DNA of 64,000 nucleotides from NCBI GenBank assembly GCA_903813345.2, contig CAIIXF020000009.1, positions 34,105,259-34,169,258 on the forward strand, read 5' to 3'. Within the stretch, counting starts at the first letter, position 1, and the number at the start of each line of letters is the position of its first letter. The stretch comes from Owenia fusiformis (lineage: Eukaryota > Annelida > Polychaeta > Sabellida > Oweniidae). The notes under the pieces were generated by a model that searched no databases, was not told the DNA's origin, and saw only the letters and a program-made list of their open reading frames with translations. The translations under genes and the position numbers were made by a program. Below are positions 34,001 through 46,500 of this stretch, piece by piece.

Positions 34001-36617
34001 CCTCATAGAAAATGTCAAAAACTCAAGGAATATATTTACCTTAAATAGAAATGAATGCATCTTATCCGTTGAACTTTCTTGTGTTTTTTTTATCGCTTGA
34101 CAAAAAATGTAAAGAAATCACTTTTGAAAGTTCAGTTACTTTTGCAGATACGTACAGGTTTGTTGAAACTATCAACATTGTCTATTATTCCTTTTTTCAC
34201 AAAAAAAGATACAACATATTATTTTGTTTTGATGGGGCTAATTTGGTTCTCCATATTCATATATTGCATTCATTATTAATTATTGGACAGTTTTAGACTA
34301 TTCAGTAGTGAACAGGATATCTTCAAGTAAACAATTACAAAACAATTATTGGAATTAGATAGTGATAATAAATCTAAAAGTAATGGTTGGCTCTCTGTTC
34401 ATCTTTTGATTTATGTGTAATTGGGCAAGTAGGCGTTGGTTGGCATATGGTAACCCAAGAAAGATGGTAAAACATGTCCCATAACAATATTTTGACAAAC
34501 TTAATAATTGACCAACTGGCTTTAATTAAACATATTCATTTATTCTGGACAAAATTCAAATAGTTTTGACAGTTTAATGTAATGCCCCTGATAAATACAA
34601 AATATTGTCACAGTTTGAGTACTGACTTTGAAGAGAATTTTATGAATAGCATCTGACAAATTCTGAGATTATGAATTTATTTTTAAGTCCAATGACTTTT
34701 TACTTGATAATAGTAGCTTAACCACTATACACCCAGTTTTTTATGTATTGTGTTTGTCCTTTTATTGTATTTTAATGATTTCTTACCAAATACATGTATA
34801 GGATGAATTTTGGTGTTCACAGTGATTATTAATTTAAAATAAATCTCCATTTCCAATTCTTCTCAGTAACTCTGTTCGCAACTTACTGTTTACGTTTTCA
34901 TGATTTTTTTCAGTTTTCACTTTTTTAACTTGAACTGAGAGGTTCATGCATGCATGCACAGTACAATAAAGAAGGCAATATGGCGACTCAAACAATTCTG
35001 AATCAGAGTGGAGGTGTCCAAATTAAAATGAATATGTTTGCTTATTCCATAGTTAGCATGATATTCATAGGATAACATGTGAAAATAAAAACGGTATTTT
35101 TGTATTCAGTGGTAAAATATGATATTTTTGACAAATTTTCACTTAACCATAGCATACGTTTTTTTAGCCATGACATACGGCGCCGTATGCGATGGTTTAT
35201 GGATTTTTGCTACTTCAGACTCAAAACGAGGCTAAATGTCAACATCGCCGGATTGTTTGGAAAATTCGAATTAAATCACTTAATTTCCGACGATTCTGAT
35301 GATGACTTAAACTATGGAATAAAAAGAACATCCTATGATTTACTCGTGATATGATTTTAATCCACTCATGGATATTGATATCTGCACTCTCTCGCTACGC
35401 TCGCTCGTGCAGATATCACATCCATTCGTGGATAAAAATCATATCACTCATAAATCATAGGATATCCTCTATTTATGCATGAATCGATCACATATTTAAA
35501 CCAGCCAATCTTTTAAATAGAATACTTAATATTGTAATGGAGTATACTTATTTTGTGAGCTTATTACCCCTTTAAGCAATGTGGAGTACCTCAACTCTGT
35601 TGAGCTGAACTTGATAAAAACTTGTTGCCACAGAAATCCTGTTCTTTGATGGGAGTCTGTCATTTCTTTGATGGGAACTTTTTATCATCAAAATCAAGAT
35701 TTAGTTACTGTTTGAATTTCCATTTAAATCTTCATCAATACTTCTTCTAAGTAAATGTATTTTAAAAAGTGAGTTCCTTCATAATGTTAAGACTGTATAT
35801 AACTATATGTAACTTGTGTGGTTTTTGATTTACTGTTTCAGACAGTTTAGAATGCTTAAAACAAGGTATTGAACTTGGAATCCAATGTGGTCAGCAAAGG
35901 CGTAGTAGGGACATAGTAGCATGGGCAAAGAAAAAACGACGCCACATACGTAGAGAGGATTTAGTAGGATATTTAAGTGGCAAAACTGCCCCAATGCGGA
36001 GCAAGCCTGGGACTCCAACTTCTAAGCATATGTCCCATGTGGTTGATTGTCCCCGGTTGTCAATGGTTGATCGAGAGCCATGTAGAAATGAATCTGAGCC
36101 AGATCTTAGGACATTTAGAGAAGCCCTTGCTTTACAAGGTAAGATTACTAAGTGAATGTTCAGACTGGCCTTTTTTGCTATCACTAGCATAACATATGTT
36201 TGCTACTTCTAAAGTTGAAACTAGAATTCTAGTTAGTTTTTCTGTATACTGAATTTGTCTGCTTATTTGACTTTGTATATTAGAAATATTGGCATTAATT
36301 TATTTCAATGTATTGTTCACTGTGACATCATAATTGTTGTCTTCTGTATTTGAGGCAAAAAAGTTGGTGTTACCCAATTACTTATAAGAATTTCAATTTA
36401 ATTTCTAGGTTTAAATGGTGCCATGTCAAACATTAGTATGGGTCATCGGCCCAGAGGCTCTAGTTCACCAACTCAACGTAGCCGTTCTACCAACATAGAT
36501 GACCTAGACTGTAATCTTTTAGATGAGATAAGCAAACATTGTGAAGCTAGAAAACGAACTGCAAGTGGAGAGAAACTGACAGATTCTCCATCTAGGAAGA
36601 AAAGTCGGCTATTCTGA
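31083..36617 (+). CDS. HAPSTR1: HAPSTR1 (C16orf72 family) stress-response protein
   Basis: Four exons, 31083-31278, 33750-33821, 35842-36138 and 36409-36617, all joined in phase 1, giving 257 residues (human about 275). From memory of the family, HAPSTR1 is a nuclear protein that partners the E3 ligase HUWE1 in stress signalling. The sequence shows an acidic N-terminus with WLTNWEDKC, two related motifs KLWFSFQNSASGVAQMYK (exon 1) and SMWIPFQNSASSVTSLYK (exon 2), the basic signature DIVAWAKKKRRHIRREDLVGYLSGK (split here for length: DIVAWAKKKRRH, IRREDLVGYLSGK; exon 3) and a Ser-rich tail ending TDSPSRKKSRLF that may act as a nuclear localisation signal (exon 4). Exon 2 is symmetric (72 nt), so skipping it would remove one motif in frame. 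Confidence 0.92.
32330..32790. repeat. diverged CCATACCA short repeats in HAPSTR1 intron 1
   Basis: Irregular repeats of ccataccaaatgtcaaaat / gaccaatgccatacca spaced 25-45 bp apart. Non-coding; probably an old minisatellite. Confidence 0.5.
32905..33365. repeat. dispersed repeat, inverted relative to copies in the SAFB-like gene
   Basis: The stretch from cagtgatctcccaac to ggattgtaag-complementary sequence is an inverted copy of 58455-58925 (shared blocks: gtaacctaaacagtgatctc, ttcacaaccratcactgcac, ccgaagacggaatccacc). Related shorter copies lie at about 56480-56630 and 59205-59310. The ORF at 33094-33276 is part of this repeat, not an exon. Confidence 0.75.
35330..35463. mobile_element. 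palindromic MITE with GCGAGCGTAGCGAG core
   Basis: The arms atcctatgattta...atatctgcac and gtgcagatat...taaatcataggat make a nearly perfect 134-bp hairpin in HAPSTR1 intron 2. The loop is ctctctcgctacgctcgctc. The same core type (gcgagcgtagcgagcgc, gagcgcagcgaccgag) occurs at 15150 and 41655. Confidence 0.75.
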
Positions 36618-37540
36618 TAATCCTGGTGCAGTGATGTAGTGTTCCCTTGTGTGGGTTCTGATTGGATGAATGAATATCGGGAAATTGACAAGGAAATATA
36701 TGCAGAATGACGTGAAAGTAGCAGGCTCCAACCGATATTTTATTTTCCGAAATGTTTAACTAAGAAAAAGATTGAAACTTGACAATTTTAGGGAATTTAC
36801 TTTTTTTTACTTTAAGGGTACCCTATAAGGCTTAAATGCTTCAAAAAAGAATTAAAGGAAAAGGGAAGAATAAATCAGACGATCATAACCTGTACAAGGG
36901 AAACCAACTACTATAAAAAAACATGTTGAGTAGAATCTGTTAATTTGTAACAAGGCTCTGATTTATAGAAATGAATTGCCAATTTTTTTAACAGTGTCAT
37001 ATATCTGTACCTAAGTTGCACAAAATATTCCCTTTTTCTAAAAACTTTATTTTCTTACAGTAAATTCCGTTTTAGAGATTCTATTCATTTTGGCTAAGTG
37101 TACAGTAGATAAATATTTCTATAAATGAGGGTCTTGTTTCAAATATCCAACTTGTAAACCAAAGTATCGTTGTTATTTATATGCAGTGTAGCAGTACCAT
37201 TGTGAAACACATACACACATTTTGAAGAGATTCACCTGTTTAGTGTTGCATCATGGGTGATAAATACCTCTTCCTTCTTTGAGTTTAGTCCATTTTAAGA
37301 TTTGAATTTCCACTTAGGAGTCTTCTTATTGCACATATTCCATTAAGGATAATCAGAGTACAGTATTTATTTGAATTACAGTAAAACTGATGAAGGTGAA
37401 CATATTGAAATTTTGAATTTAGTTTTTCAGTTCCAGTTTCCGGATATTTCATTGGTTCCCACATTGTCAGAGTCTCACTGTGAATTCTGGTCAGGATTTT
37501 GTTCCTTACAAACAATACAAAGTATATCGACTCTTGTTAA

Positions 37541-37564
37541 AATAAAGAGAGCTATAGAAATAAA
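37541..37564 (+). terminator. HAPSTR1: candidate polyadenylation signals of HAPSTR1
   Basis: Two AATAAA hexamers (37541-37546 and 37559-37564) about 0.9 kb after the stop. They would give a long 3' UTR. Nothing nearer to the stop is canonical. Confidence 0.45.
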
Positions 37565-37758
37565 CTGATGTGGAGTCATGAACTTTTATTAATACAAATG
37601 ATTGTACAAATGATTGGATTTAGAGAAATAGCACAATCATCTAACATTATTGAAATATATTTAAAGGAGATATCGTTGAATAGATGACATATCATTGGCA
37701 GGGAGGGGAGATGCTAATATCTCTCTAAATAAGTCCCTTACTCTTAAGAAAGTATGTA

Positions 37759-37917
37759 TACAGTAAAACTTGTACATGTGGGATGTCTAGTTCCTCAAAG
37801 AAGTGTTCCACTTGGGATGTATTCCACTTACAGAAGTTCATTAAGCATTAAATTTTGTACCTGGACTTTAAAAGTGTTCCACTTATCTAGATGTTCCACT
37901 TAACAGGTTTTATTGTC
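37759..37917. mobile_element. TACAGTAAAAC-type MITE, second copy
   Basis: Starts tacagtaaaacttgtac and ends aacaggttttattgtca, with repeated gtgttccactt motifs inside. It is a diverged relative of the element at 13232-13409. Confidence 0.6.
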
Positions 37918-39104
37918 ATTTAAATAGCAATGGACTGGTGAAAATGTATATTAAAAAGATACTGGTGTTATATCATTTTTTGTTATTGTATTTTTAGTTG
38001 GATGTATTATGTAAACCTGTACATGTGTGTATATACTATCATGTATATAGTTTTTCCTCAATGCAGTCATCATAAATCATATTTTAATATCAACTATAGA
38101 TAAGCCTAAAATGCTTACTTAAAATTAAAAGAACTGTACGTATAAGGGTGGTAGAGTATAGGGGTGTACATGTGACAAAATGATTGTTGAAACTTGCTTT
38201 ATCCATTTGTCTAAAGCCAATTTCATCGTTCATTTGTCAAATTAAACATTTAGATGCACAAAGGGCAATTGTTTCATTTGCAATAATAGGGTAATATTCA
38301 AAAGTGACCTGGTAATGATGTGTTTAAAATGCCAATATTTGCAGATTGATATTTATGGATTTCTCTCCTATTATTCCCAATGGTTTGAAAAAAAGTGAAA
38401 TTATCTTGCACTATTTAAAAATGTATTTGAATACTTGATGCAATATATAACAATACAAATTGAAATGAAGTTTTGAGTTGAATATATTAAGGCATTATGA
38501 GATGGTCTCCAATATTGAGCAGTTGTAGAAGTCAAAGTAAGTTTTGTTGGGCCAGGGGGGGGGTTAATGATGATTTCATCCAAGTAAAAGCAAATTCTTA
38601 ATTTGGGAAAGAGAGTTCATTCGTAAAACAATGAACTTTATTCACAACTGTCAACATTTGAACACCATCTTCAACTTTTGCTGCGATGAAACCTGTTACA
38701 ATCAATCCTTTGGAACATAAAATGTCATCGACTTCTCATCATTGGCCAAAGCTATTTTGGAGGTTTTCTGCTGGTGACTGGCCAATTTGATAAAAAAAAA
38801 TTGAGCAAATCGAGATATCTTTGGGCTTATCAGATACGATTATGAAGTCATATAGTAGATGAGATATATCAGGGTTGGTCAGCAATGAGTTAAGTGTAAC
38901 TTATATTTTGGTTATTTAACATAGAGTTAACTCAAGCCCTCTTTCGGAGGTCAAGTAAATGCTGGACACATGGCTTTTACTATCATGATCAAAATTAATT
39001 TGATTAACTGGGAGAATAGTATTAGAAATAACATATTCATTTGGCCTAAGATGACCTGCCCTTGAGCTCTTAATATAAATCTTGGACAATTTCACACTAG
39101 AAAA
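37918..39104. other. intergenic, no gene seen
   Basis: AT-rich, no exon recognised. A short G run (ccaggggggggggtt) near 38555 suggests another hAT-like remnant. Confidence 0.5.
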
Positions 39105-39905
39105 ACAGCAACTCCACGGAGTAGCAAATCCCACCGAACAAAACATATGCTTATTATAGCTAGTGTAAATGTTTGTGCACTTTGTGATAGAAGCATGAAA
39201 TTTGGTACAAAGTTAGTTTATACCATTGTGAACTAGGCATCATCATATAAAATTTGAACCAAATCCGTTCACTGGTATATGAGTTATCAAAGGTTACGTT
39301 TTTTACGAAAATTGGCCGCCATCTTGAAATTCAGCCGCCATCTTGAAAATTATTTCTTGAACAGAGCTACTGTGTCCCTAGGCATAATCATATAAAATTT
39401 CAACCAAATCTGTTCACTGGTATTTGAGTTATCAAAGATTACGTTTTTTACGAAAAATTGCCGCCATTTTGAAATTAAGCGGCCATCTTGAAAATATTTT
39501 GTCGAACATAGCTACTGTGTCCCTAAGCATCATCATATAAAATTTGAACCAAATCCGTTCACTGGTATTTGAGTTATCAAAGATTACATGTTTTTACAAA
39601 AAATGGCGGCCATTTTGAATTGAGCGGCCATATTAAAAATCTCTTTTTGTGCGAAACTCCTTTGTCCCTAGGCATCAGCATATAAAATTTGAACCAAATC
39701 CGTCAACTTGTATTTGAGTTATCAACGATTACATTTTTATGAAAAATGGCGGCCATATTGAAAATTCCTTCTCGAGCAGAGGTCCTACACTCATAAGGCA
39801 TAAGCCTACACAATTTGAACCAAATCCGTCAACCAGTATTGGAGTCATCGCCCGGACACACAGACGAACGGACGGCTTCTCTATATACTTGGATGGAAGA
39901 CTCTA
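39105..39905. mobile_element. GGCGGCCATTTTG-family element with internal 140-bp tandem units
   Basis: It begins near gtagcaaatcccaccgaaca and ends with cggacacacagacgaacgga and ctctatatacttggatgg. Inside are five units of about 140 bp: catataaaatttgaaccaaa, tccgttcactggtatttgag, ttatcaaag, then aaaatggcggccattttga. The same plan is seen at 54985-55896. No ORF. Confidence 0.7.
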
Positions 39906-40399
39906 AAGGTACAATATGAGGAAACCATTGTTTTCTCAACTTGAAACTTTTTCTATACACAGAAAAAAAATCTTGGACACGTGAACAATTTACCATTGAT
40001 AATCAAAGATCGGATGAAAAAATTGATGATGAAAGACAGTATATTAGCTTAAGTATTTGAATGGTAAAATATGCCTCCTAAGTTTCTATAAATAAATTTT
40101 TATGTCAATACCTCAATGTTATGATAGTTTTCTAATCTTTAAAAACTTACAAATTTTTTTGGCACATCCTGTATATTAACAACCATAGAATCATCAGAGT
40201 TCAGACAAGAATAAGAAGGGAAATGAAAGCTATTAAACAAAATATCTGTAAGCTTAGTCAGAAAACTTCACCTGGTGAGCTCAAGTTTGCCTCAAAGACA
40301 AGACATTTTGAGCACGTTTTGTAAGATGGCTATAAAATCTTGACCGAATATGACCTAAACGCATACCAAATTACTGGGATATTAAGATTTATTTGGGTT

Positions 40400-40925
40400 A
40401 TCTTTTTTGGCTCACCCTTTAGTGTGTAATTTTTTACATTTCAAACATCAGTGTTACAGTTTTTTGTTGTACCTAAAATAACAAGGAGGATTGGCAGTCA
40501 TTATTCAAACTCGATACTCCTTTGCCTGGCGTGCAACAATTTAGTAAAATTATTTCTATAAAATTCTCTTTGGACCTAAAGATTTCATTAAAAGACGTAC
40601 ATTACAAATATTATGGTAATATTCAAGTTTCATTGGCAGTTCTAGTCTTCAAACTATGAGTAATATTGTTACCTTTGTCCACGCTGGGCAATGGAGTATC
40701 GAGTTCGAATGATGGCTTCCAATCCTCCTTGTTAAAATACTGTAAAATTGACACTAATTGGTGGCCATTTTGAAAATCATCTTTCGAGCAGAACTTGTAC
40801 TCCCATGGGGCATATATGTATAAAATATAAACAATATCGGTCCAACTACGTTTTGCGTTATTGCCCAGATGGAGCCGTTCTCTATATCCCCACGAACTTT
40901 GGTCGATGGGATAACATGAGCGAAG
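40400..40925. mobile_element. second GGCGGCCATTTTG-family element, interrupted by a MITE
   Basis: The end of the family (ggtggccattttgaaaatc, tcgagcagaact, gttattgcccagatgga, tttggtcgatgggataac) runs to about 40917. Its left part is split by an inserted element at 40480-40733; the intact order can be read at 55640-55700. Confidence 0.65.
40480..40733. mobile_element. MITE with AACAAGGAGGATTGG ends and AAAAT target duplication
   Basis: Inverted arms run aacaaggaggattgg ... actcgatactcc and ggagtatcgagt ... ccaatcctccttgtt. The duplicated pentamer AAAAT lies at 40475-40479 and 40734-40738. The related, uninterrupted sequence at 55671-55690 shows the empty site. Confidence 0.8.
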
Positions 40926-41459
40926 ATTCTGAATACTTCTCACAAGTAATGTCAATCATCATAATTTTTCCCATGTCATTCAGTTAAACTAGTATATGAG
41001 TGGATGGCCTTTTGAGAAAATGCTCAAGTAAATAATTTTCTGAGACCCACTGATATTCTAGACGTTACAAAATGGAGTTTTCATTTTTATTTCAACCTAG
41101 CCCCCAGAAGACTGGCTGAAGGGGGTAAACATTTGGAAAGTGGAAAAATACTAGAGGAAATATGGGGCACAGTTGTAATGTTCTATTATGGGCATTTTTA
41201 CCCTTTTCCCCAGTAAATCCTGAAAATGGGTATATAGCATTCTGCTATTAGAAAATTACTAAGTTGATCTCACTATTTGCATGTCTGCTCACAATTAAGC
41301 CATCAATATTCATTGAAAAGATCTATTCAAATGTTTCATTATTGTACCATCACTTATTTCCTAACCCTTTGTTCTAGTAAGGGGACACAGAGGCTTGATG
41401 CAGTTCACGTTTCTGACACATCACTTGTGATCTCTCCAAATATTGTTATTTCGAGGGGA

Positions 41460-41760
41460 GGCTGGATATATAAGGGTTATGTACTGGGAGGTTTTGGATA
41501 TGGGGTTTATCCAGAGGGAGATATGCATATCTACCTGAGGGACTGTAGGGACCGAAGGTAGATATATAGGTTATTTACTGGGAGGGATTGAATATGGATT
41601 TTATTCCGAGGGACAATATGATATTGACCGAAGGGTAATATGATATTGACCGAGGGAGCGCAGCGACCGAGTGTCAATATCATATAGCCCAAGGTCAATA
41701 TCATATTTTCCGAGGAATAAAACCCATATTCAATCCCGACCAGAAATAACCTATTTATTC
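41460..41760. mobile_element. palindromic element with GAGCGCAGCGACCGAG core
   Basis: Arms at about 41568-41630 (taggttatttactgg, gggattgaatatgg, ...atgatattgacc) and 41692-41755 are inverted copies; the centre reads cgagggagcgcagcgaccgag. Upstream is a smaller palindrome around ctacctgagggactgtaggg. Positions 41472-41531 recur at 63941-64000 with one difference, so at least two copies exist here. Confidence 0.75.
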
Positions 41761-41840
41761 CATAATACACCCCTCTAAAATGCTACATTTGGAAAATGCA
41801 GATAACTAGGAAAAAATAACCGGGAAAATAGGTTAATATG

Positions 41841-41955
41841 CTCCAATACGATTTTTCCCGGGGACAATACGATTTTTTCATGTAATACGCTCCAATACGA
41901 TTTTTTTCCCGGGGACAATACAATTTTTTCATGTAATACGATTCAATACGATTTT
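41841..41955. repeat. tandem repeat of about 50 bp
   Basis: About 2.3 copies of ctccaatacgatttttcccg plus gggacaatacgattttttca and tgtaatacg. Non-coding; lies between two palindromic elements. Confidence 0.75.
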
Positions 41956-42051
41956 TATTCCTTCATATTTCCCTGGGAAAACAGTAGTATTATGGAATAA
42001 GTGCATATCTCACGAGGGATGAACCAAATATCCAAACCGACCGTGCATAAC

Positions 42052-42300
42052 TGCTTTATCCTATACCAAGTAGAGTTTTCAGGGGCATATGGCCATTTCA
42101 ATAGTACAAGGTGTAAAAATAAACAAATCATTCATATGCAAAGTCATTTTATTGCATTTCCACTACTTACCGGAAGCGGGAAGATATGCACCGAAGCGGG
42201 AGATATGGAGGTTCTGGATATGGAAACCTCAAAATCGGGATATGGGATATATCTTTCCAACTTATCTCCCTAAAACTCTACTTGGCATACTAGGATAAAA
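42052..42300. mobile_element. inverted-repeat element (AGTAGAGTTTT ends)
   Basis: tttatcctataccaagtaga plus gttttcaggg (from 42052) is inverted as ccctaaaactctacttggca plus tactaggataaa (to 42300). The interior includes gcgggagatatgg-type repeats related to the palindromic element at 41460. Confidence 0.65.
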
Positions 42301-43182
42301 ACCTGTTTACCACAACTTTTTACATCACATATTAATAACACCAAAAAATATCATGTTTCTATGTTTTATTTATTTTAATTTGCAATCGCAAACCATATAT
42401 ATGTTATATACATGTACAACTCTAAATCTGATTTACATACATTAATTCAATCGTCCATGATTATTTCCAAAACAAGATGAACTGATACACATATCAATCT
42501 TGAGTAAACTGAAAACGTCAAATCTTAATCCAATTAATACTTTTACCTAGATCTGAGCTCATTTTTCAATAATGTTTTTAATTATTCAATTAATTGCAAA
42601 ATATACAAAAACATTCTATGAAGCTAATAGCAGACAAGAGCAGAAGTGATTTTTATAATTATGAATATATACCTTGAATCGGAGTCAATACATACTTACT
42701 AGTACATGTATTTACAACACTGTCATGTTTATTGGGGCTATATGTATTCTAAAACTGTTCATGCATTGCTGTAGTCCGATACATACAACAGTTGCTTCTA
42801 TTAATGAATTCCTGATGGTATTACTTTCCAATATTGATCCTATGAATCCAACAAAATGCCACTTAAAGACATTGAAGTGGTGTTATCAATTTAAGAATGT
42901 TCTTTAACATCGTGTCTTATGGGAGATTATGTACAAACATAATGTAATTACACATGATCTGCATACATCTGTTCCAATAAGCTCATAGGTTGTTAAATTA
43001 ACTGAGTCCCAATCACAGTCTTAATACATAAATTAACAGTAAAACCCCAGACTATGAACACCCTCTAGATCCATATGTCCTGAGCACTCCTCTCATAGGT
43101 ATTATTCATTTCATTCATGAGGTTCACTTTTTAAAAACAAAATACACTACATAACTAAAACAACAAAAGTAAGTAAGCGTGT
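42301..43182. other. 3' region of the SAFB-like gene, no other gene seen
   Basis: AT-rich. On the minus strand an AATAAA lies near 42365-42370, which would give a 3' UTR of about 0.8 kb if used. No exon on either strand is supported. Confidence 0.45.
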
Positions 43183-43514
43183 CTAGTATCTCCGCCCCTG
43201 TAGCTGAGTAGATCCACTCATTGATGTTTTATATGCGTCATAGCGATTGTCCCTCTGCTGGCTGCTCAAACCAGCTCCCATAAGGATATTAGCTGCTTGT
43301 GCAGCAGCCCCCAAGAACACTGGGCTGGGTTGCACAAGAGGCTGGCCAAGGGCTATTCCTGTATGCTGGGGCATAACCTGAGTTGGTTGAACAAAGCTGG
43401 TTTGATTTGTTACATGTGTGCTGCTACGATTACTATGTGTGTTGCTATGGTCACGCTGTCCAGCTTGGCCCCATTGGTCACGCTGGCTGCTATGTCCATG
43501 GGTCTGGGTAGAGC
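43183..43514 (-). CDS. SAFB: SAFB-like exon 24: C-terminal tail
   Basis: Codes the final 110 residues, with a His/Ser/Gln-rich start, a hydrophobic Ala-rich patch ([20 protein letters not shown]) and the end QGRRY before TAG. The terminal Arg-Arg-Tyr matches the end of vertebrate SAFB. Confidence 0.88.
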
Positions 43515-46500
43515 CTGTAACACAAAATTGATCAGTATAATGCCTCTGAATTTAACCAATTAAATGTGGATCAGTAAACAAATGCTCACTTTTAAAAAAA
43601 ATGAATTCAAATCTAACATTTGTTGTCATTTTTGGCACAAGAAATGGATTCACTAAAAGCTTACTCCTGTAAACAAAATCCACTCATTGAACATGTATAG
43701 AACTCACCTCTGTTATCTGTGAAAGCTTGGCTTCTGTCATTGTAGCGTCCACTGCTGCTACTGGACTGTTGCTGGCTAGAGTGGGACTGGTGACCACGAT
43801 CTACAAACATATTCAACACATACATATTGATGACATAATGTACATTATTCATTTGAACAGAAACATGCTATTGTTTGATTCAAATTTTAAGAATACTTGT
43901 CAAAATTTTACAGTGGATGTTGATTAGATTTCTACATTCGTGTCCAATTAATATTACTGGTTTTCCAGCAATTTATTAAATGCTATAGAGCGCCGATACA
44001 ATATTAGTCAACATTACTGGTTTTCCAGCAATATAACCAAGATCCATAGTATCCCCATCTCCTCTAGGCTAGCTAAATATACATTACCCTCTACCAGAAT
44101 GGACAATGGACATAACATTTCACACAAAAAGGAGCAGTTTGGGTAATTAGAAAACTAAAACTTAGTGGAGCAGCAAATTCCGATGGTCATAATGTATTTA
44201 CACTTATCGTTTATACAGACTATTTCCTCATTTAATTTTTCAAGGGAGAACTCATTCTTGGGTGGCCATTTTAGATGTCTCAAAATAGTATGAAATGTTA
44301 TGTGGACTGTCAAACGTTCAGAATGGGTAACCCTAGTAACCAGGTACCTTCTACACCAGTCTTCTTTTTTTCCACAAATTTCGCCATCCTGGCCGAGTCT
44401 CTTCTCTGTGAAGCTGGCGATTTATACGAGTTTTTGTGATCTTGTAGCGCCTCCTGTTCCCTTTTCTGATTCATCAATTCAGCCATTCTTTCTGCGTCTC
44501 GTACTTTCTTGTTTACATCCCGACGATCTATTGGGAGTTTAATATTCCTTCAGTAACATTTCATGCAATCTCAAACAATTTGAGCTAAGAGAGTTTAATT
44601 TTTTTTTGAAAGCAACAGATATTGGTTTTCCAAATATCAGTTGCTATATATTTATTTTAATTATAATGAAACTTATAATGAAAGTTAACATTCTAAATCT
44701 TGTGCATTTCTTCGAATTTAAAATGGAAGGAAATCATTTGACCAGTGTTTATTTACTTCAATTTGTCCGGGAAAGGTCCATTCTATTTCACTGATAGTAA
44801 AGAGTTTGATTGCAACATACCCAAATTTGTCCTAAGAAATGCAAGAGATTGTTCAGTTTACTACACTTGAACTCACCAGAGTGAATCTGACCTCTTTCCG
44901 ACTTCCACTCCCCACGGCTGTCTGTGCGTCCACTGTCACGTGTTGTATTAGTGTGATGGGTGGCCTGCTGCCTGTTGCTGGTATAGTTATCACGAGAAGT
45001 GTTAGATTGGCGATCTTGCCTGCGGTCATCACGAGCTGGTGCAGCCCGATTATTATACCTAAACATACACAGGTAAATATATTTTTCTGGGAACGCTTTG
45101 AGAGAATATAAGTGTATTTTTCAGATATATTTTTGATTTCTATTTGATGATGAATTAGTGAGACTTTAGAAATAGTATTGCAATACGGTAACCTGATGCA
45201 ATGAAACAAAATTACAATCCAGTTATACAAGTATACAGCCCCATAAGGTGTCATCTAAACCAATTTGACTTTTGCTCAATTCTGGTCTGAAGGGGCTGTA
45301 TGAATATTGTGGTAAAACATGTCATGAGGTTCAGTGCCACCATTGACGTATAGTAGCTCTTTTGAGAGCAGATTGTGCTCATAAGTGGTCATAGTCACAG
45401 TTAATTTCCTCTCTCTATACAAAGCAATAACCACTGCTCTTACATCTACTTTGTAGGCATGATGACTGGACTGAAGTGAACTCCCATAACATGTTTTAGC
45501 AAACTGAATATCCCCATATATCACTACAGCCATGCTTAATTCACATTCTTCTCTCTAAAATTAGAATTATCTGATTGATTTCCTGCATTTTTATGTAATT
45601 TATGCTTACATCAACTTCATTTCTTTCTCCAATTTTTCTTTCTTTGGAAATATTAAGCATGACTATTGCTGATATCTGGGATTGCTTCTTGGAGCAGATT
45701 TCATTTACAATACCTGTCACTATACCTATCCTCCTGCCGTGTCCCTGTGTCACGTCGCGTATCCTCGTACCTGAAAAGTATGATTAAAATTATTAACATC
45801 ATAGGACATCATAAGACATTTTATAATTTTGAGCAAGAACTAACTTAGGTTCCTCAAACTGTAGTAGCAATATTGTGTTTAATGTTTGGTAAATCAAATG
45901 AATGAACTTGTATGAATTTTTTAAAACTATTGGAAACAAACTGATCCAATAAAAATCTTAGATAATGAAATTAATGCATAAATAATTCAAGCCCCTTCAA
46001 GTTTGGACGTTCCTGTGATATCAATAAGTCTTTGTATATAATAAAAATCTTTACCTATTATGCGTTACATTTGTATCTCTTGAAGTTGTCTCCCTAGTGG
46101 TTTCAACATTGGTCCTGCGGTCATACCTCTCAACTCTACGCTCGTTTCCTGTTTGGCGCTCTTCAAAATTCCTGCGATTATCAGTACGTGTATCTCTACG
46201 ATGATCGTCATAATTTCTGTAATACAATACAATTTACTTCATTCAACAAAATAATTCTTGCAATGAGAGTCATTTTGAAGGACTACTGAAAAAGGTGATA
46301 ATTTGTGTGATAATATATTCTATATATATATATGATTGTATGATAAAAAGATAAATAAACAAAATATGAAAAGATTTAAAAACTAGACATGTTTCTATAT
46401 TCCTCAGTAGTTTTTAAATTTTTATATATGATTATATATTATATATGATTGTATATATCCAGATGTAGACTTTCCTCCCTTTAGACTTCCAGTCCATTGA

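Noticed and set aside
43297-45254. Several ORFs of 60-130 codons overlapping the SAFB-like C-terminal exons on the plus strand or in other frames
   Set aside because: They lack splice logic and overlap minus-strand exons whose phases all agree.
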